Assembly: GCF_029224025.1 (NCBI RefSeq)
Contig: NZ_CP119392.1
Coordinates: 1,201,001 to 1,265,000 of the forward strand
Direction: 5' to 3'
From: Rhodanobacter sp. AS-Z3
GTDB taxonomy: Bacteria > Pseudomonadota > Gammaproteobacteria > Xanthomonadales > Rhodanobacteraceae
DNA length: 64,000 nucleotides
Position numbers and translations under genes: made by a program. Below, piece by piece: positions 56,914 to 64,000 of this stretch (positions are counted from its first letter, which is position 1; every line of letters starts with the position of its first letter). A model generated the notes under the pieces. The model had not been told where the DNA came from and ran no database searches. It saw only the letters and a list, made by a program, of their open reading frames with translations.

Positions 56914-58344
56914 TTACTCGCCTTCGTCGTTCGCAAACGCACCCGGTGCGGAGCCGAAGTCGCCGTTGGCTTGTGCGGCCATGTACGAGAATGCGGCGTA
57001 AACCGCCACGTTCTGCGCCAGTTCGGCCGGGTCGATCTTGTCCAGCGTGTCGTTGGCGGTGTGGTGCCAGTCGAAGTACTTGGTACCGTCCTGGGTCAAC
57101 GACAGCGCCGCCATGCCCTTGCCGTGCATCTGCGACAAGTCCGAGCCACCGCCACCCTGGCGAGCAGCGTCATAGGCTACGCCGACCGGCTCCAGCACCT
57201 TGGCAATCTGGCCAATCGCGTCGCGCGCCTCGGGCTTCACGCTGGCACTCATGCGCCAGATCTTGCCGGCGCCGAAATCGGATTCAGTACCGAGCTGGAA
57301 TTTCATCACGTCCGCCGCGTGTTTTTCGGCATACGCGCGACCACCCCACAAACCCATTTCTTCATTGGCAAATGCGATCACGCGGATCGTGCGATCCGGC
57401 CGTTGTGGCAGGTCGTGGATCAGTTTGCCGGCAGCCATGGCAATCGCCACGCCGGCGCCGTCATCGATCGCACCGGTGCCCGGGTCCCATGAATCCAGGT
57501 GACCGCCGATCGCCACCACCTGATCGGGGTGCTTGCGGCCAGTGATCTCGCCGATCACGTTGGCGCCGGTGTATTCGCCGACCACGCCGCAATCCAGATC
57601 AAGCTTCAGCGTTACCGGTTTGCCATAGGCCAGCACGCGTTCGAGTTGATCGGCATCGGGATTGGACAGTGCGGCGGCGGGAATCGCCTTGGCCGGGTCC
57701 TGGAAGCCGGTGACGCCGGTATGCGCGATGCGCTGGTGGGCGTCGGTGCCGGCGGAACGCAGCAGGTAAGCCGCCGCGCCCTTGGCTTGCGCGATCACCG
57801 CGCCAGCGGTTCGCACCGCCGAGCCCATGCCGTAACCGTGACCGTCCTTTGCACGCTCCATGCGGTAGCCGACGTAGACGATCTTGCCCTTGATGCTGGC
57901 CGGGTCAGCAGCCTTCAGCGCGGCCAGCGTATCGAACTTCACTACCTCGGCCGTCAATCCACCCTTCGGTGTAGCGGCCGAATACCCCAACGCGGTCAGC
58001 ACCAGCGACTGCGGAAACGGCGCGACGATGGCACCGTGTTCGCTACGGCGTACCCATAGGGGAAAGGTCACCGCCTCGGTGTAGACCTTGTCGTAACCCA
58101 GTGCCTTGAACTTCGCCACGGCCCAGTCGCGGGCGCGCTGGTCGGCGTCACTGCCGGCCATGCGTGGGCCGACCTCGGTGGTCAGCGATGCGGTGATCGC
58201 ATAAGCGGTGTCGTCATGCAGCGCCTTGTCGCGCAGCTGTTCCGCGGTTTTGACGGCGGCAGCGGGAATCGTGGTGTTGGCAGCGCAGGCGATGCCGCTG
58301 GCGAGCAGGCCGGCGGCCAGCAGGGTGAGTCGAAGACGACGCAT
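56914..58344 (-). CDS. M28 family zinc metallopeptidase (secreted)
   Basis: 476-residue exported peptidase related to carboxypeptidase Q/aminopeptidase. Signal peptide about 1-21 (LTLLAAGLLASGIACAA). A PA-type insert spans about 130-250. Zinc ligands appear in order: GGHLDSWDPG (His, Asp-type site), DDGAG, FANEEMG (Glu pair), ESDFG (Asp) and WHHTANDT (His). ATG is at 58344. The substrate is not predictable beyond small peptides. A GTTCCC repeat region precedes its promoter side. Confidence 0.92.
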   Translation of the reverse strand: MRRLRLTLLAAGLLASGIACAANTTIPAAAVKTAEQLRDKALHDDTAYAITASLTTEVGPRMAGSDADQRARDWAVAKFKALGYDKVYTEAVTFPLWVRRSEHGAIVAPFPQSLVLTALGYSAATPKGGLTAEVVKFDTLAALKAADPASIKGKIVYVGYRMERAKDGHGYGMGSAVRTAGAVIAQAKGAAAYLLRSAGTDAHQRIAHTGVTGFQDPAKAIPAAALSNPDADQLERVLAYGKPVTLKLDLDCGVVGEYTGANVIGEITGRKHPDQVVAIGGHLDSWDPGTGAIDDGAGVAIAMAAGKLIHDLPQRPDRTIRVIAFANEEMGLWGGRAYAEKHAADVMKFQLGTESDFGAGKIWRMSASVKPEARDAIGQIAKVLEPVGVAYDAARQGGGGSDLSQMHGKGMAALSLTQDGTKYFDWHHTANDTLDKIDPAELAQNVAVYAAFSYMAAQANGDFGSAPGAFANDEGE

Positions 58345-58427
58345 CGGGGAACTCCACGAGGGAAAGCCCGATTATGCCGACGTGGCTGCTGGGTGCTTAG
58401 GCCAGAAGTCATGGGTGGTGGGGCAGC

Positions 58428-58493
58428 GGGAACAGGGAACAGAAGCCGAGATGTGCGGCTCTGCCGTTCCCGTTCCCGTTCCCGTTCCCCGTT
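58428..58493. repeat. GTTCCC short tandem repeat with inverted arm
   Basis: Four CGTTCC hexamers (58465-58488) plus a degenerate unit, preceded by the inverse sequence GGGAACAGGGAAC (58428-58440), so a long hairpin can form. It lies between the M28 peptidase start and the mscL stop (both minus strand), and is related in sequence to the TTCCCCG array before ridA. Confidence 0.75.
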
Positions 58494-58500
58494 CTCGCTC

Positions 58501-58914
58501 TTACGCCTGCCGATCTTTCAGCAGGTCGCGGATCTCGGTCAGCAGCACCACGTCGGCTGGCGGCGCGGCTGGTGCAGCTTCCTGCTTGTTGCTGAGCTTG
58601 TTGATCGCCTTGACCACCATGAAGATCGCGAACGCGATGATGATGAACTGGATCAAGGTGTTGATGAAGGCGCCGTACTGGATCGCCACTTCGGCAATCT
58701 TGTGCGCGGGGTCGCTGTCGTCTGCTGCCTTCAATACCAGCTTCAGTTTGCTGAAGTCGACACCGCCGGTGAGCATGCCGATCGGCGGCATGACGATCTG
58801 ATCGACCAGGGAGCTGACGATCTTGCCGAAGGCGCCGCCGATGACGACACCGACCGCCAGGTCGATGACGTTGCCACGCATTGCGAATGCCTTGAATTCA
58901 CCCATCATGCTCAT
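58501..58914 (-). CDS. mscL: Large-conductance mechanosensitive channel
   Basis: Pentameric inner-membrane pressure valve for osmotic downshock. 137 residues (E. coli 136). Amphipathic [33 protein letters not shown] is followed by TM1, the periplasmic loop, TM2 ([25 protein letters not shown]) and a C-terminal coiled-coil ([14 protein letters not shown]). Start 58914 is preferred over the in-frame ATG at 58932 because GGGGAG precedes it and the length then fits the family. Confidence 0.96.
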   Translation of the reverse strand: MSMMGEFKAFAMRGNVIDLAVGVVIGGAFGKIVSSLVDQIVMPPIGMLTGGVDFSKLKLVLKAADDSDPAHKIAEVAIQYGAFINTLIQFIIIAFAIFMVVKAINKLSNKQEAAPAAPPADVVLLTEIRDLLKDRQA

Positions 58915-58991
58915 GTTGTCTGTGCTCCCCATATGTGTCGAATGACAGCTGAAATGTAATGCAAAAAGCAGCGGCAGGGTGACACTGACGA

Positions 58992-59678
58992 TCAGATGAT
59001 GTTGGCATCCAGCTCAGCCACGCCGACCAACTCGGCGTGAAAGTGATCGCCGCGCTGCAACGCAGCAACGCCGGCAGGTGTGCCGGTGAAGATCAGGTCG
59101 CCGGCTTTCAGTTCGAACAGGGTGGACAGCGCGGCGATGATTTGTGGCACGCCGTGCACCATCTCGCCCAGCCGGGTCTGCTGACGCAGCTCTCCATTCA
59201 CGCTCAGTCGCAGCACACTGTCGTCATCGAGCGTGACTTCTCCAGCGACGCGTAGCGCGGAAACGGGTGCAGAGTGGTCGAACCCCTTGGCCACATCCCA
59301 TGGATGGCCTTTGGCCTTGGCTTGCGCCTGCAGGTCGCGGCGGGTCAGGTCCAGGCCCACGCCGTAGCCGAAGATGAGCGCGTTGGCCGCCTCCGGTGCG
59401 ATGTTGCTGCCGCCAGCGGCCAGCGCCACCACCATCTCAACCTCGTGATGCAAGTCCGTGGTTATTGACGGATAAGCCACATCCGCACCATCGGCAACCA
59501 CGGCGTCGGCAGGTTTGCAGAAAAACATCGGGGCAGCGGCATCCACGCTGGCACCCATTTCACGTGCATGGTCGGCGTAATTGCGACCGATGCAGAACAC
59601 GCGGCGAATCGGAAAGCGCTGCGCGGAACCGGTCACGGGCAGGCTGGGTTGGGCGGGCGGGTCGATGATGTAGTTCAT
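58992..59678 (-). CDS. Fumarylacetoacetate hydrolase family protein
   Basis: 228-residue FAH-superfamily enzyme. The family blocks are [15 protein letters not shown] near 29, [10 protein letters not shown] near 52, [10 protein letters not shown] (metal-binding E-x-E) near 77, [14 protein letters not shown] near 104 and [18 protein letters not shown] near 198. Small members of this family act as acylpyruvases or oxaloacetate decarboxylases; the substrate cannot be told from sequence. Single gene, transcribed toward mscL. Confidence 0.92.
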   Translation of the reverse strand: MNYIIDPPAQPSLPVTGSAQRFPIRRVFCIGRNYADHAREMGASVDAAAPMFFCKPADAVVADGADVAYPSITTDLHHEVEMVVALAAGGSNIAPEAANALIFGYGVGLDLTRRDLQAQAKAKGHPWDVAKGFDHSAPVSALRVAGEVTLDDDSVLRLSVNGELRQQTRLGEMVHGVPQIIAALSTLFELKAGDLIFTGTPAGVAALQRGDHFHAELVGVAELDANII

Positions 59679-59837
59679 TGGCCTAGCCTAACAAACCCGA
59701 GCCTGCGTTAGGCTACGTTGCCAGCGCAGGTGACAGCTGTCACGACCGATGGCTGATGCTGCACCCTGAACCTGCGGCGGCAGATCAGCCAGTCTTGTAT
59801 TCAACAAGCAACCGGCATGGCCGGGCAGGGAGCTCGT

Positions 59838-61073
59838 GTGGATAACGCGGAATTGTTGAAGGAACTGCGCATCGACCGCCATCAGCGTGAAGATGCTCCA
59901 GGCTCATCGGGGCGCGGGCCGTGGATTGCGGGCATCGTCGTGGTGCTGTTGCTGTTGATCGGGGCCGCCGGCTGGTGGCTGCTGGGTCATCGCGCCATAC
60001 CTGTGCAAACCGCCACCGCGGTGGCGCCGAGTGCTGGCGGCGAAGCCGGTGCGGTGTTGCAGGCCACCGGCTATGTCACTGCGCGGCGGCTGGCCACGGT
60101 GTCGGCACAGATCACCGGCACGCTGACGGCGGTGCTGATCGAGGAAGGTGATCACGTCGAAAAGGGTCAGATCCTCGCACGTCTGGACGACAGTGGTTTC
60201 AAGGCCCAGCTCGAAGCCGTGAAGGCGCAGGCGGACTCGGCGCACGCACAGGTGGCACAAGTGCAGGTGCAGCTGACCCAGAGCATGCACGATGCGGCGC
60301 GACTGGAATCGCTGGTCGGTCGTGGTCTGGTTTCGAAACAGAGTGCCGAACAGGCACGCAGCCAGGTCGCTGCACTGCGTGCGCAACTCAATGCCCAGCA
60401 GCAGCAGGCGCGGGCGGCGGATGCACAGGCTGCCGTGGCACAGGTGAATTTCGACTACTGCGTGGTGCGTGCGCCGTTCAGTGGTGTGGTTACCACCAAG
60501 GATGCGCAAGTTGGCGAGATCATCTCGCCGCTGTCGGCCGGTGGCGGTTTCACCCGCACCGGCGTGGGCACCATCGTCGACATGGATTCGCTGGAAGTCG
60601 ATGTCGACGTCAACGAGGCGTACATCGGCCGGGTCAAGCCAGGCATGCCGGCCGAGGCCGTACTGGATGCCTACCCGGACTGGAAGATCGCCGCTCATGT
60701 GGTCGCCATCGTGCCCACCGCCGATCGCGGCAAGGCCACCGTGAAGGTGCGCGTGGCGCTGGAAAACAAGGACGCCCGCGTGGTGCCGGACATGGGCGCG
60801 CGGGTGTCGTTCCTGGAAGAGAAGCCGAAGCCCAGCGTCAGCGTGCCGCAAGGTGTGCTGGTGCCAGCTACGGCCATCGTGCAGCGTGATGGCCGCAGCG
60901 TGGTCTTCGTGCTCGATGGCAAACAGGTGCGCCAGCGTACCGTGATGCCGGCTACGCAAGCCTACGGTGAGCTGCGCTTGTTGCCGTCGGCCATCAAAGC
61001 CGGTGACAGCGTGGTGGTGTCGCCACCCGAAACATTGAAGGACGGCTCGGACGTCCAGATCGGAAAGCCCTGA
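59838..61073 (+). CDS. MacA-like periplasmic adaptor of ABC exporter
   Basis: 411 residues from GTG 59838, which has AGGGAG five bases upstream; the ATG at 59817 has no SD. One membrane helix (about 30-50), then barrel-sandwich halves (ATVSAQITGTLTAVLIEEGDHVEKGQILARLD and FSGVVTTKDAQVGEIISPL) around a Gln-rich coiled-coil hairpin, and a C-terminal beta-barrel. It is the first gene of a four-gene adaptor-ATPase-permease-permease operon resembling MacAB-type exporters. Confidence 0.92.
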   Translation: MDNAELLKELRIDRHQREDAPGSSGRGPWIAGIVVVLLLLIGAAGWWLLGHRAIPVQTATAVAPSAGGEAGAVLQATGYVTARRLATVSAQITGTLTAVLIEEGDHVEKGQILARLDDSGFKAQLEAVKAQADSAHAQVAQVQVQLTQSMHDAARLESLVGRGLVSKQSAEQARSQVAALRAQLNAQQQQARAADAQAAVAQVNFDYCVVRAPFSGVVTTKDAQVGEIISPLSAGGGFTRTGVGTIVDMDSLEVDVDVNEAYIGRVKPGMPAEAVLDAYPDWKIAAHVVAIVPTADRGKATVKVRVALENKDARVVPDMGARVSFLEEKPKPSVSVPQGVLVPATAIVQRDGRSVVFVLDGKQVRQRTVMPATQAYGELRLLPSAIKAGDSVVVSPPETLKDGSDVQIGKP

Positions 61074-61112
61074 TCGCTTTTCGTACCCATCCAAGTTCAT
61101 CGGAGAACGCGC

Positions 61113-61799
61113 ATGACCACGTTGATCGACATCAAGGATCTTGCCAAGAGTTATGTTCGCGGCAAGCAGAAGGTCGAAGTGTTGCACCACGTCAACCTCG
61201 CCATCGCCGAGGGTGAATTTCTTGCGCTGATGGGGCCGTCCGGTTCGGGCAAGACCACCCTGCTGAATCTGATCGGTGGGCTCGACACACCCAGCGCCGG
61301 CAGCATCAGCGTCGGCGGTCAGCGTATCGATCAGTTGGGTAGCGGCGCACTGGCAAAGTGGCGCGCGTCGAATGTCGGTTTCATTTTCCAGTTCTACAAC
61401 CTGATGCCGATGCTGTCGGCGCAACGCAACGTCGAGTTGCCGCTGCTGCTGACCAAACTGTCAGCCGCGCAGCGCAAGAAGAATGCCGCGATCGCGTTGC
61501 AGCTGGTGGGTTTGTCCGATCGTGCCAGTCACAAGCCAAGTGAACTGTCCGGCGGCCAGCAGCAGCGCGTGGCGATTGCCCGCGCGATCGTCTCCGATCC
61601 CGCCTTGCTGGTTTGCGATGAACCTACCGGTGACCTTGACCGCCAGTCGGCAGAAGATGTGCTGGGATTGCTGCAACAGTTGAACCGTGACCATGGCAAG
61701 ACCATCGTGATGGTTACCCACGATCCGAAGGCCGCCGAGTACGCCAGCCATACCTTGCATCTGGACAAGGGCACGCTGGTCGAACAGACCCTGGCATGA
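61113..61799 (+). CDS. ABC exporter ATPase (MacB/LolD type)
   Basis: 228-residue stand-alone ATPase. Walker A GPSGSGKTT near 41, Q-loop IFQFYNLMPMLSA near 90, signature LSGGQQQRVAIARAI near 143 and Walker B LLVCDEPTGDLD near 163, then the switch histidine in VTHDPKAAEY. FtsX-type permeases follow, so it powers a MacB/LolCDE-like mechanotransmission transporter. ATG with CGGAGA upstream. Ten bases separate it from the first permease. Confidence 0.95.
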   Translation: MTTLIDIKDLAKSYVRGKQKVEVLHHVNLAIAEGEFLALMGPSGSGKTTLLNLIGGLDTPSAGSISVGGQRIDQLGSGALAKWRASNVGFIFQFYNLMPMLSAQRNVELPLLLTKLSAAQRKKNAAIALQLVGLSDRASHKPSELSGGQQQRVAIARAIVSDPALLVCDEPTGDLDRQSAEDVLGLLQQLNRDHGKTIVMVTHDPKAAEYASHTLHLDKGTLVEQTLA

Positions 61800-61809
61800 G
61801 GAGGCGATC

Positions 61810-62970
61810 ATGAAATATCTCCACCTGATCTGGGCCGCGCTGTTCCGGCGCAAGACCCGCACGATCCTCACCCTGGTTTCGATCATTGCGGCATTCCTGC
61901 TGTTCGGCATGCTCGATGCCGTGCGCACTTCGTTCGACCAGGCTGGCAAGAGTGCCAATGGCGCCGAACGGTTGCAGACGGGATCAAAACTGTCGTTCAT
62001 CCAAACCTTGCCGTCGTCGCTGGAACTGCCGATCAGCAAGGTGGATGGCGTCAAGGCGGTGGCCTACGCCAACTGGTTTGGTGGTGCGTATCAGGACCCG
62101 CACAATCAGATTTTCAGCTTTGCCGTCAGCCCCAACTATCTCGATCTGTTTCCCGAGATCGAGCTGGCACCGGGTCAGCGCAAGGCCTTCGACGACACCC
62201 GCACCGGCGTACTGGTCGGCGAGGACCTGGCAGCGAAATACCACTGGAAGGTAGGTGATCGCTTGCCGTTGCAGTCGACCATTTTCCCCACCCGTGATGG
62301 CACCAAGAACTGGACCTTCGATATCGTCGGCATCCTGCATCCGAAAGACAAGAACGCCGGCGGCATGTTCAAGCAGTTGATCCTGCTGCACTGGAAGTAT
62401 TTCGATGAAAGCACACCCTACAACCGTGGCTCGGTGGGCTGGTATGTGAGTCGCGTGTCCGATGTGAACCAGTCCGACCGCGTCGCCAAGGCGATCGACG
62501 CGATCTCGGCGAACTCTGATCACGAGACCCGCACGCAGACCGAACAGGCGACGGCGGCGAACTACATCAAGCAGTTGGCCGACATCGGCCTGATCGTCAG
62601 TTCGATCATGGGCGCGGTGTTCTTCACCCTGATGCTGCTGTCGGGCAACACCATGATGATGGCGGTGCGTGAACGTACTTCGGAACTGGCCGTGCTCAAG
62701 ACCATCGGTTTTTCCAGTGGCAGCGTGCTCGGCATGGTGCTGGCCGAGTCGGTGCTGCTGCTGCTGATCGGCGGCGTCATAGGTCTGGGCATCGCCACTT
62801 TGCTGATTCCTGTCGTGGCCGCCAACAGCGGGCTTGGCTTGCCACCCGTGGGTGCGGGCAACTGGTTGCTTGGCATCACGCTGATGACGGTGATCGGGCT
62901 GGTGGTGGGGGTGATTCCTGCCATGCGCGCGATGCGCCTGAATATCGTCGATGCATTGGCCGGACGCTGA
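61810..62970 (+). CDS. FtsX-type ABC transporter permease 1
   Basis: 386 residues with the MacB/FtsX plan: TM1 (about 20-40), a periplasmic MacB-PCD domain (about 45-270), then three C-terminal helices (SSIMGAVFFTLMLLSGNTMMMAVRERTSELAVLK, a conserved coupling segment, near 275-305). AGGAGG precedes the ATG. Its partner permease begins 12 bases downstream. Substrate unknown. Confidence 0.92.
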   Translation: MKYLHLIWAALFRRKTRTILTLVSIIAAFLLFGMLDAVRTSFDQAGKSANGAERLQTGSKLSFIQTLPSSLELPISKVDGVKAVAYANWFGGAYQDPHNQIFSFAVSPNYLDLFPEIELAPGQRKAFDDTRTGVLVGEDLAAKYHWKVGDRLPLQSTIFPTRDGTKNWTFDIVGILHPKDKNAGGMFKQLILLHWKYFDESTPYNRGSVGWYVSRVSDVNQSDRVAKAIDAISANSDHETRTQTEQATAANYIKQLADIGLIVSSIMGAVFFTLMLLSGNTMMMAVRERTSELAVLKTIGFSSGSVLGMVLAESVLLLLIGGVIGLGIATLLIPVVAANSGLGLPPVGAGNWLLGITLMTVIGLVVGVIPAMRAMRLNIVDALAGR

Positions 62971-62982
62971 GGAGATCACGAC

Positions 62983-64000
62983 ATGAACCACTCAATTCGC
63001 TTTCTTATCGTCATCTTGATCTGTGGAGTAATGGGCACAGTGTTGGGCCTTGCCTCACGAAAGTCTCCCAAGTTGCGCAAGCTCCTGATAGACATGGGCA
63101 TGATCCTCACGATTTTGCTTTCAGTCTATTTCTGGTCTGTTCTTGCTTGGTGGGGAGCACTTATCGTCGCAGTTGCCATCGCCGTCTGGATGATCATGAC
63201 CCGACAAGGCCGCCAATCGGCATCGGTGACGGCGGTTGGGGTCAGCACCTTGCGTCAGCGGATGGGCTCGTCATCGGTGATCGTGATTGGCATTGCCGGT
63301 GTGGTCGGCGTGCTGGTGGCGCTGCTGGCGATGGGCGAGGGTTACAGCGAGACGCTACGCAAGACCGGCAGCGCCGATACCGCCATCGTGATGCGCGGCG
63401 CCTCCGCGTCCGAAGTGATGTCGGTGCTGGAGCGCGACAATGTGGTGGTGATTCCGCAGGCTGCCGGTATTGCCCGTGATTCCGAGGGCAAGCCGATTGC
63501 CTCGCCCGAACTGGTAGTTGCCGCCAACCTGCCGCTCAAAGGCGGCACCGAGGATGATGTCGGCAGTGTGCAGTTGCGCGGCATTGGCGAGGAGGCATGG
63601 AAGGTGCGTCCGAACGTCAAGATCATTGCAGGGCGCAAGTTCAAACCCGGTCTGCATGAGCTGATGATCGGCCAGGGTGCTGAGCGCGAGTTCGCTGGTG
63701 TGCAAGTCGGGAAGCAGGTCAAGTTGGGCAATGACGTGTGGACCGTGGTGGGTGAATTCGCCTCGGGTGACGCGCTGGATTCGGAGTTGTGGGCCGATGC
63801 GAATGTGGTGTCCGACGTGTTTCGTCGCGGTGGCAGCCGCAATTCGGTTACGGTGAAACTTACCAGTCCGCAGGCGTTTGATGCGTTCAAGGCGACGCTT
63901 GAAGCCGACCCGCGGCTAAAGGTGGACGTCAGCACCACGCTCGACTACTTCAGCAAGCAGTCCGAAGGCACCTCCAAGATGATCCAGGGCATTGGCATCG
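62983..64000 (+). CDS. FtsX-type ABC transporter permease 2, extended N-terminus, cut by window end
   Basis: Open from ATG 62983 (GAGGAG nine bases upstream) to the last base; at least 339 residues. Residues 1-75 hold two or three hydrophobic segments (FLIVILICGVMGTVLGLAS, MILTILLSVYFW, LIVAVAIAVWMI) not expected in FtsX permeases. The normal permease then begins near residue 85 (STLRQRMGSSSVIVIGIAGVVGVLVALLAMGEGY) with a periplasmic MacB-type domain. By hand count G+C of 63001-63180 is 88/180 (49%), while adjoining DNA is about 65%. It pairs with permease 1. Confidence 0.82.
   Translation, partial: MNHSIRFLIVILICGVMGTVLGLASRKSPKLRKLLIDMGMILTILLSVYFWSVLAWWGALIVAVAIAVWMIMTRQGRQSASVTAVGVSTLRQRMGSSSVIVIGIAGVVGVLVALLAMGEGYSETLRKTGSADTAIVMRGASASEVMSVLERDNVVVIPQAAGIARDSEGKPIASPELVVAANLPLKGGTEDDVGSVQLRGIGEEAWKVRPNVKIIAGRKFKPGLHELMIGQGAEREFAGVQVGKQVKLGNDVWTVVGEFASGDALDSELWADANVVSDVFRRGGSRNSVTVKLTSPQAFDAFKATLEADPRLKVDVSTTLDYFSKQSEGTSKMIQGIGI

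Overview
The window looks like chromosomal backbone of a high-GC gammaproteobacterium. The closest fit is the Xanthomonadales/Lysobacterales, and within it a Rhodanobacteraceae-type organism (Rhodanobacter/Dyella/Frateuria group). This is inferred from gene content and order (rph, yicC-gmk, rpoZ-spoT-ridA-recG; mrcA divergent from pilMNOPQ; cydP-cydA-cydB-cydX) and from high G+C codon use, not from a database match. I see no prophage, insertion sequence, CRISPR array or plasmid module. Most of the window is housekeeping genes, read on both strands in short operons with many 1-8 base stop/start overlaps.

Layout. 1-3.4 kb: rplM-rpsI, tRNA-Gln(CTG) with a terminator, then a ClC-type chloride channel with CBS domains. 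3.7-6.3 kb (minus): a zapB-like gene, zapA, 6S RNA, 5-formyl-THF cyclo-ligase, an EVE-domain protein and rpiA. 6.4-8.3 kb: ygfB-pepP. 8.3-11.3 kb (minus): cytochrome bd oxidase cydP-cydA-cydB-cydX, including two very small subunits. 11.5-18.4 kb (minus): pepQ, a PilZ protein with a DUF1631 protein, hemW-rdgB and rph. 18.5-30.1 kb: yicC-gmk, a complete Mla phospholipid-transport locus (mlaFEDCB with mlaA convergent), then rpoZ, spoT, ridA and recG. 30.2-33.8 kb: a nucleoside hydrolase, rpmE2 (type B L31), gltA and an unknown protein. 33.8-41.8 kb: PBP1A (mrcA) divergent from pilMNOPQ. 42-49 kb: a six-gene MoxR/DUF58/DUF4381/VWA/VWA-TPR/BatD operon. 49-54.5 kb: a macrodomain protein divergent from a MarR regulator that leads a two-gene RND efflux operon. 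54.7-59.7 kb: a soluble two-PAS chemoreceptor, a small lipoprotein, an M28 peptidase, mscL and a fumarylacetoacetate-hydrolase family protein. 59.8-64 kb: a MacA/ABC/FtsX-type export operon whose last gene runs off the window.

The genes group into cell-envelope work (Mla lipid transport, PBP1A, type IV pilus alignment complex, MscL, RND and ABC exporters), stress and nucleotide control (SpoT, 6S RNA, RdgB, Gmk, RecG) and energy metabolism (cytochrome bd, citrate synthase). I did not find a wholly new system. The most unusual items are an MlaD with two tandem MCE domains inside an Mla locus set between gmk and rpoZ; an FtsX-type permease whose first ~65 codons are clearly more AT-rich than the surrounding DNA and add extra membrane segments; a second VWA protein whose metal site is degenerate; an apparent inactive nucleotidyltransferase-fold protein; and a heptanucleotide tandem repeat abutting the ridA ribosome-binding site.
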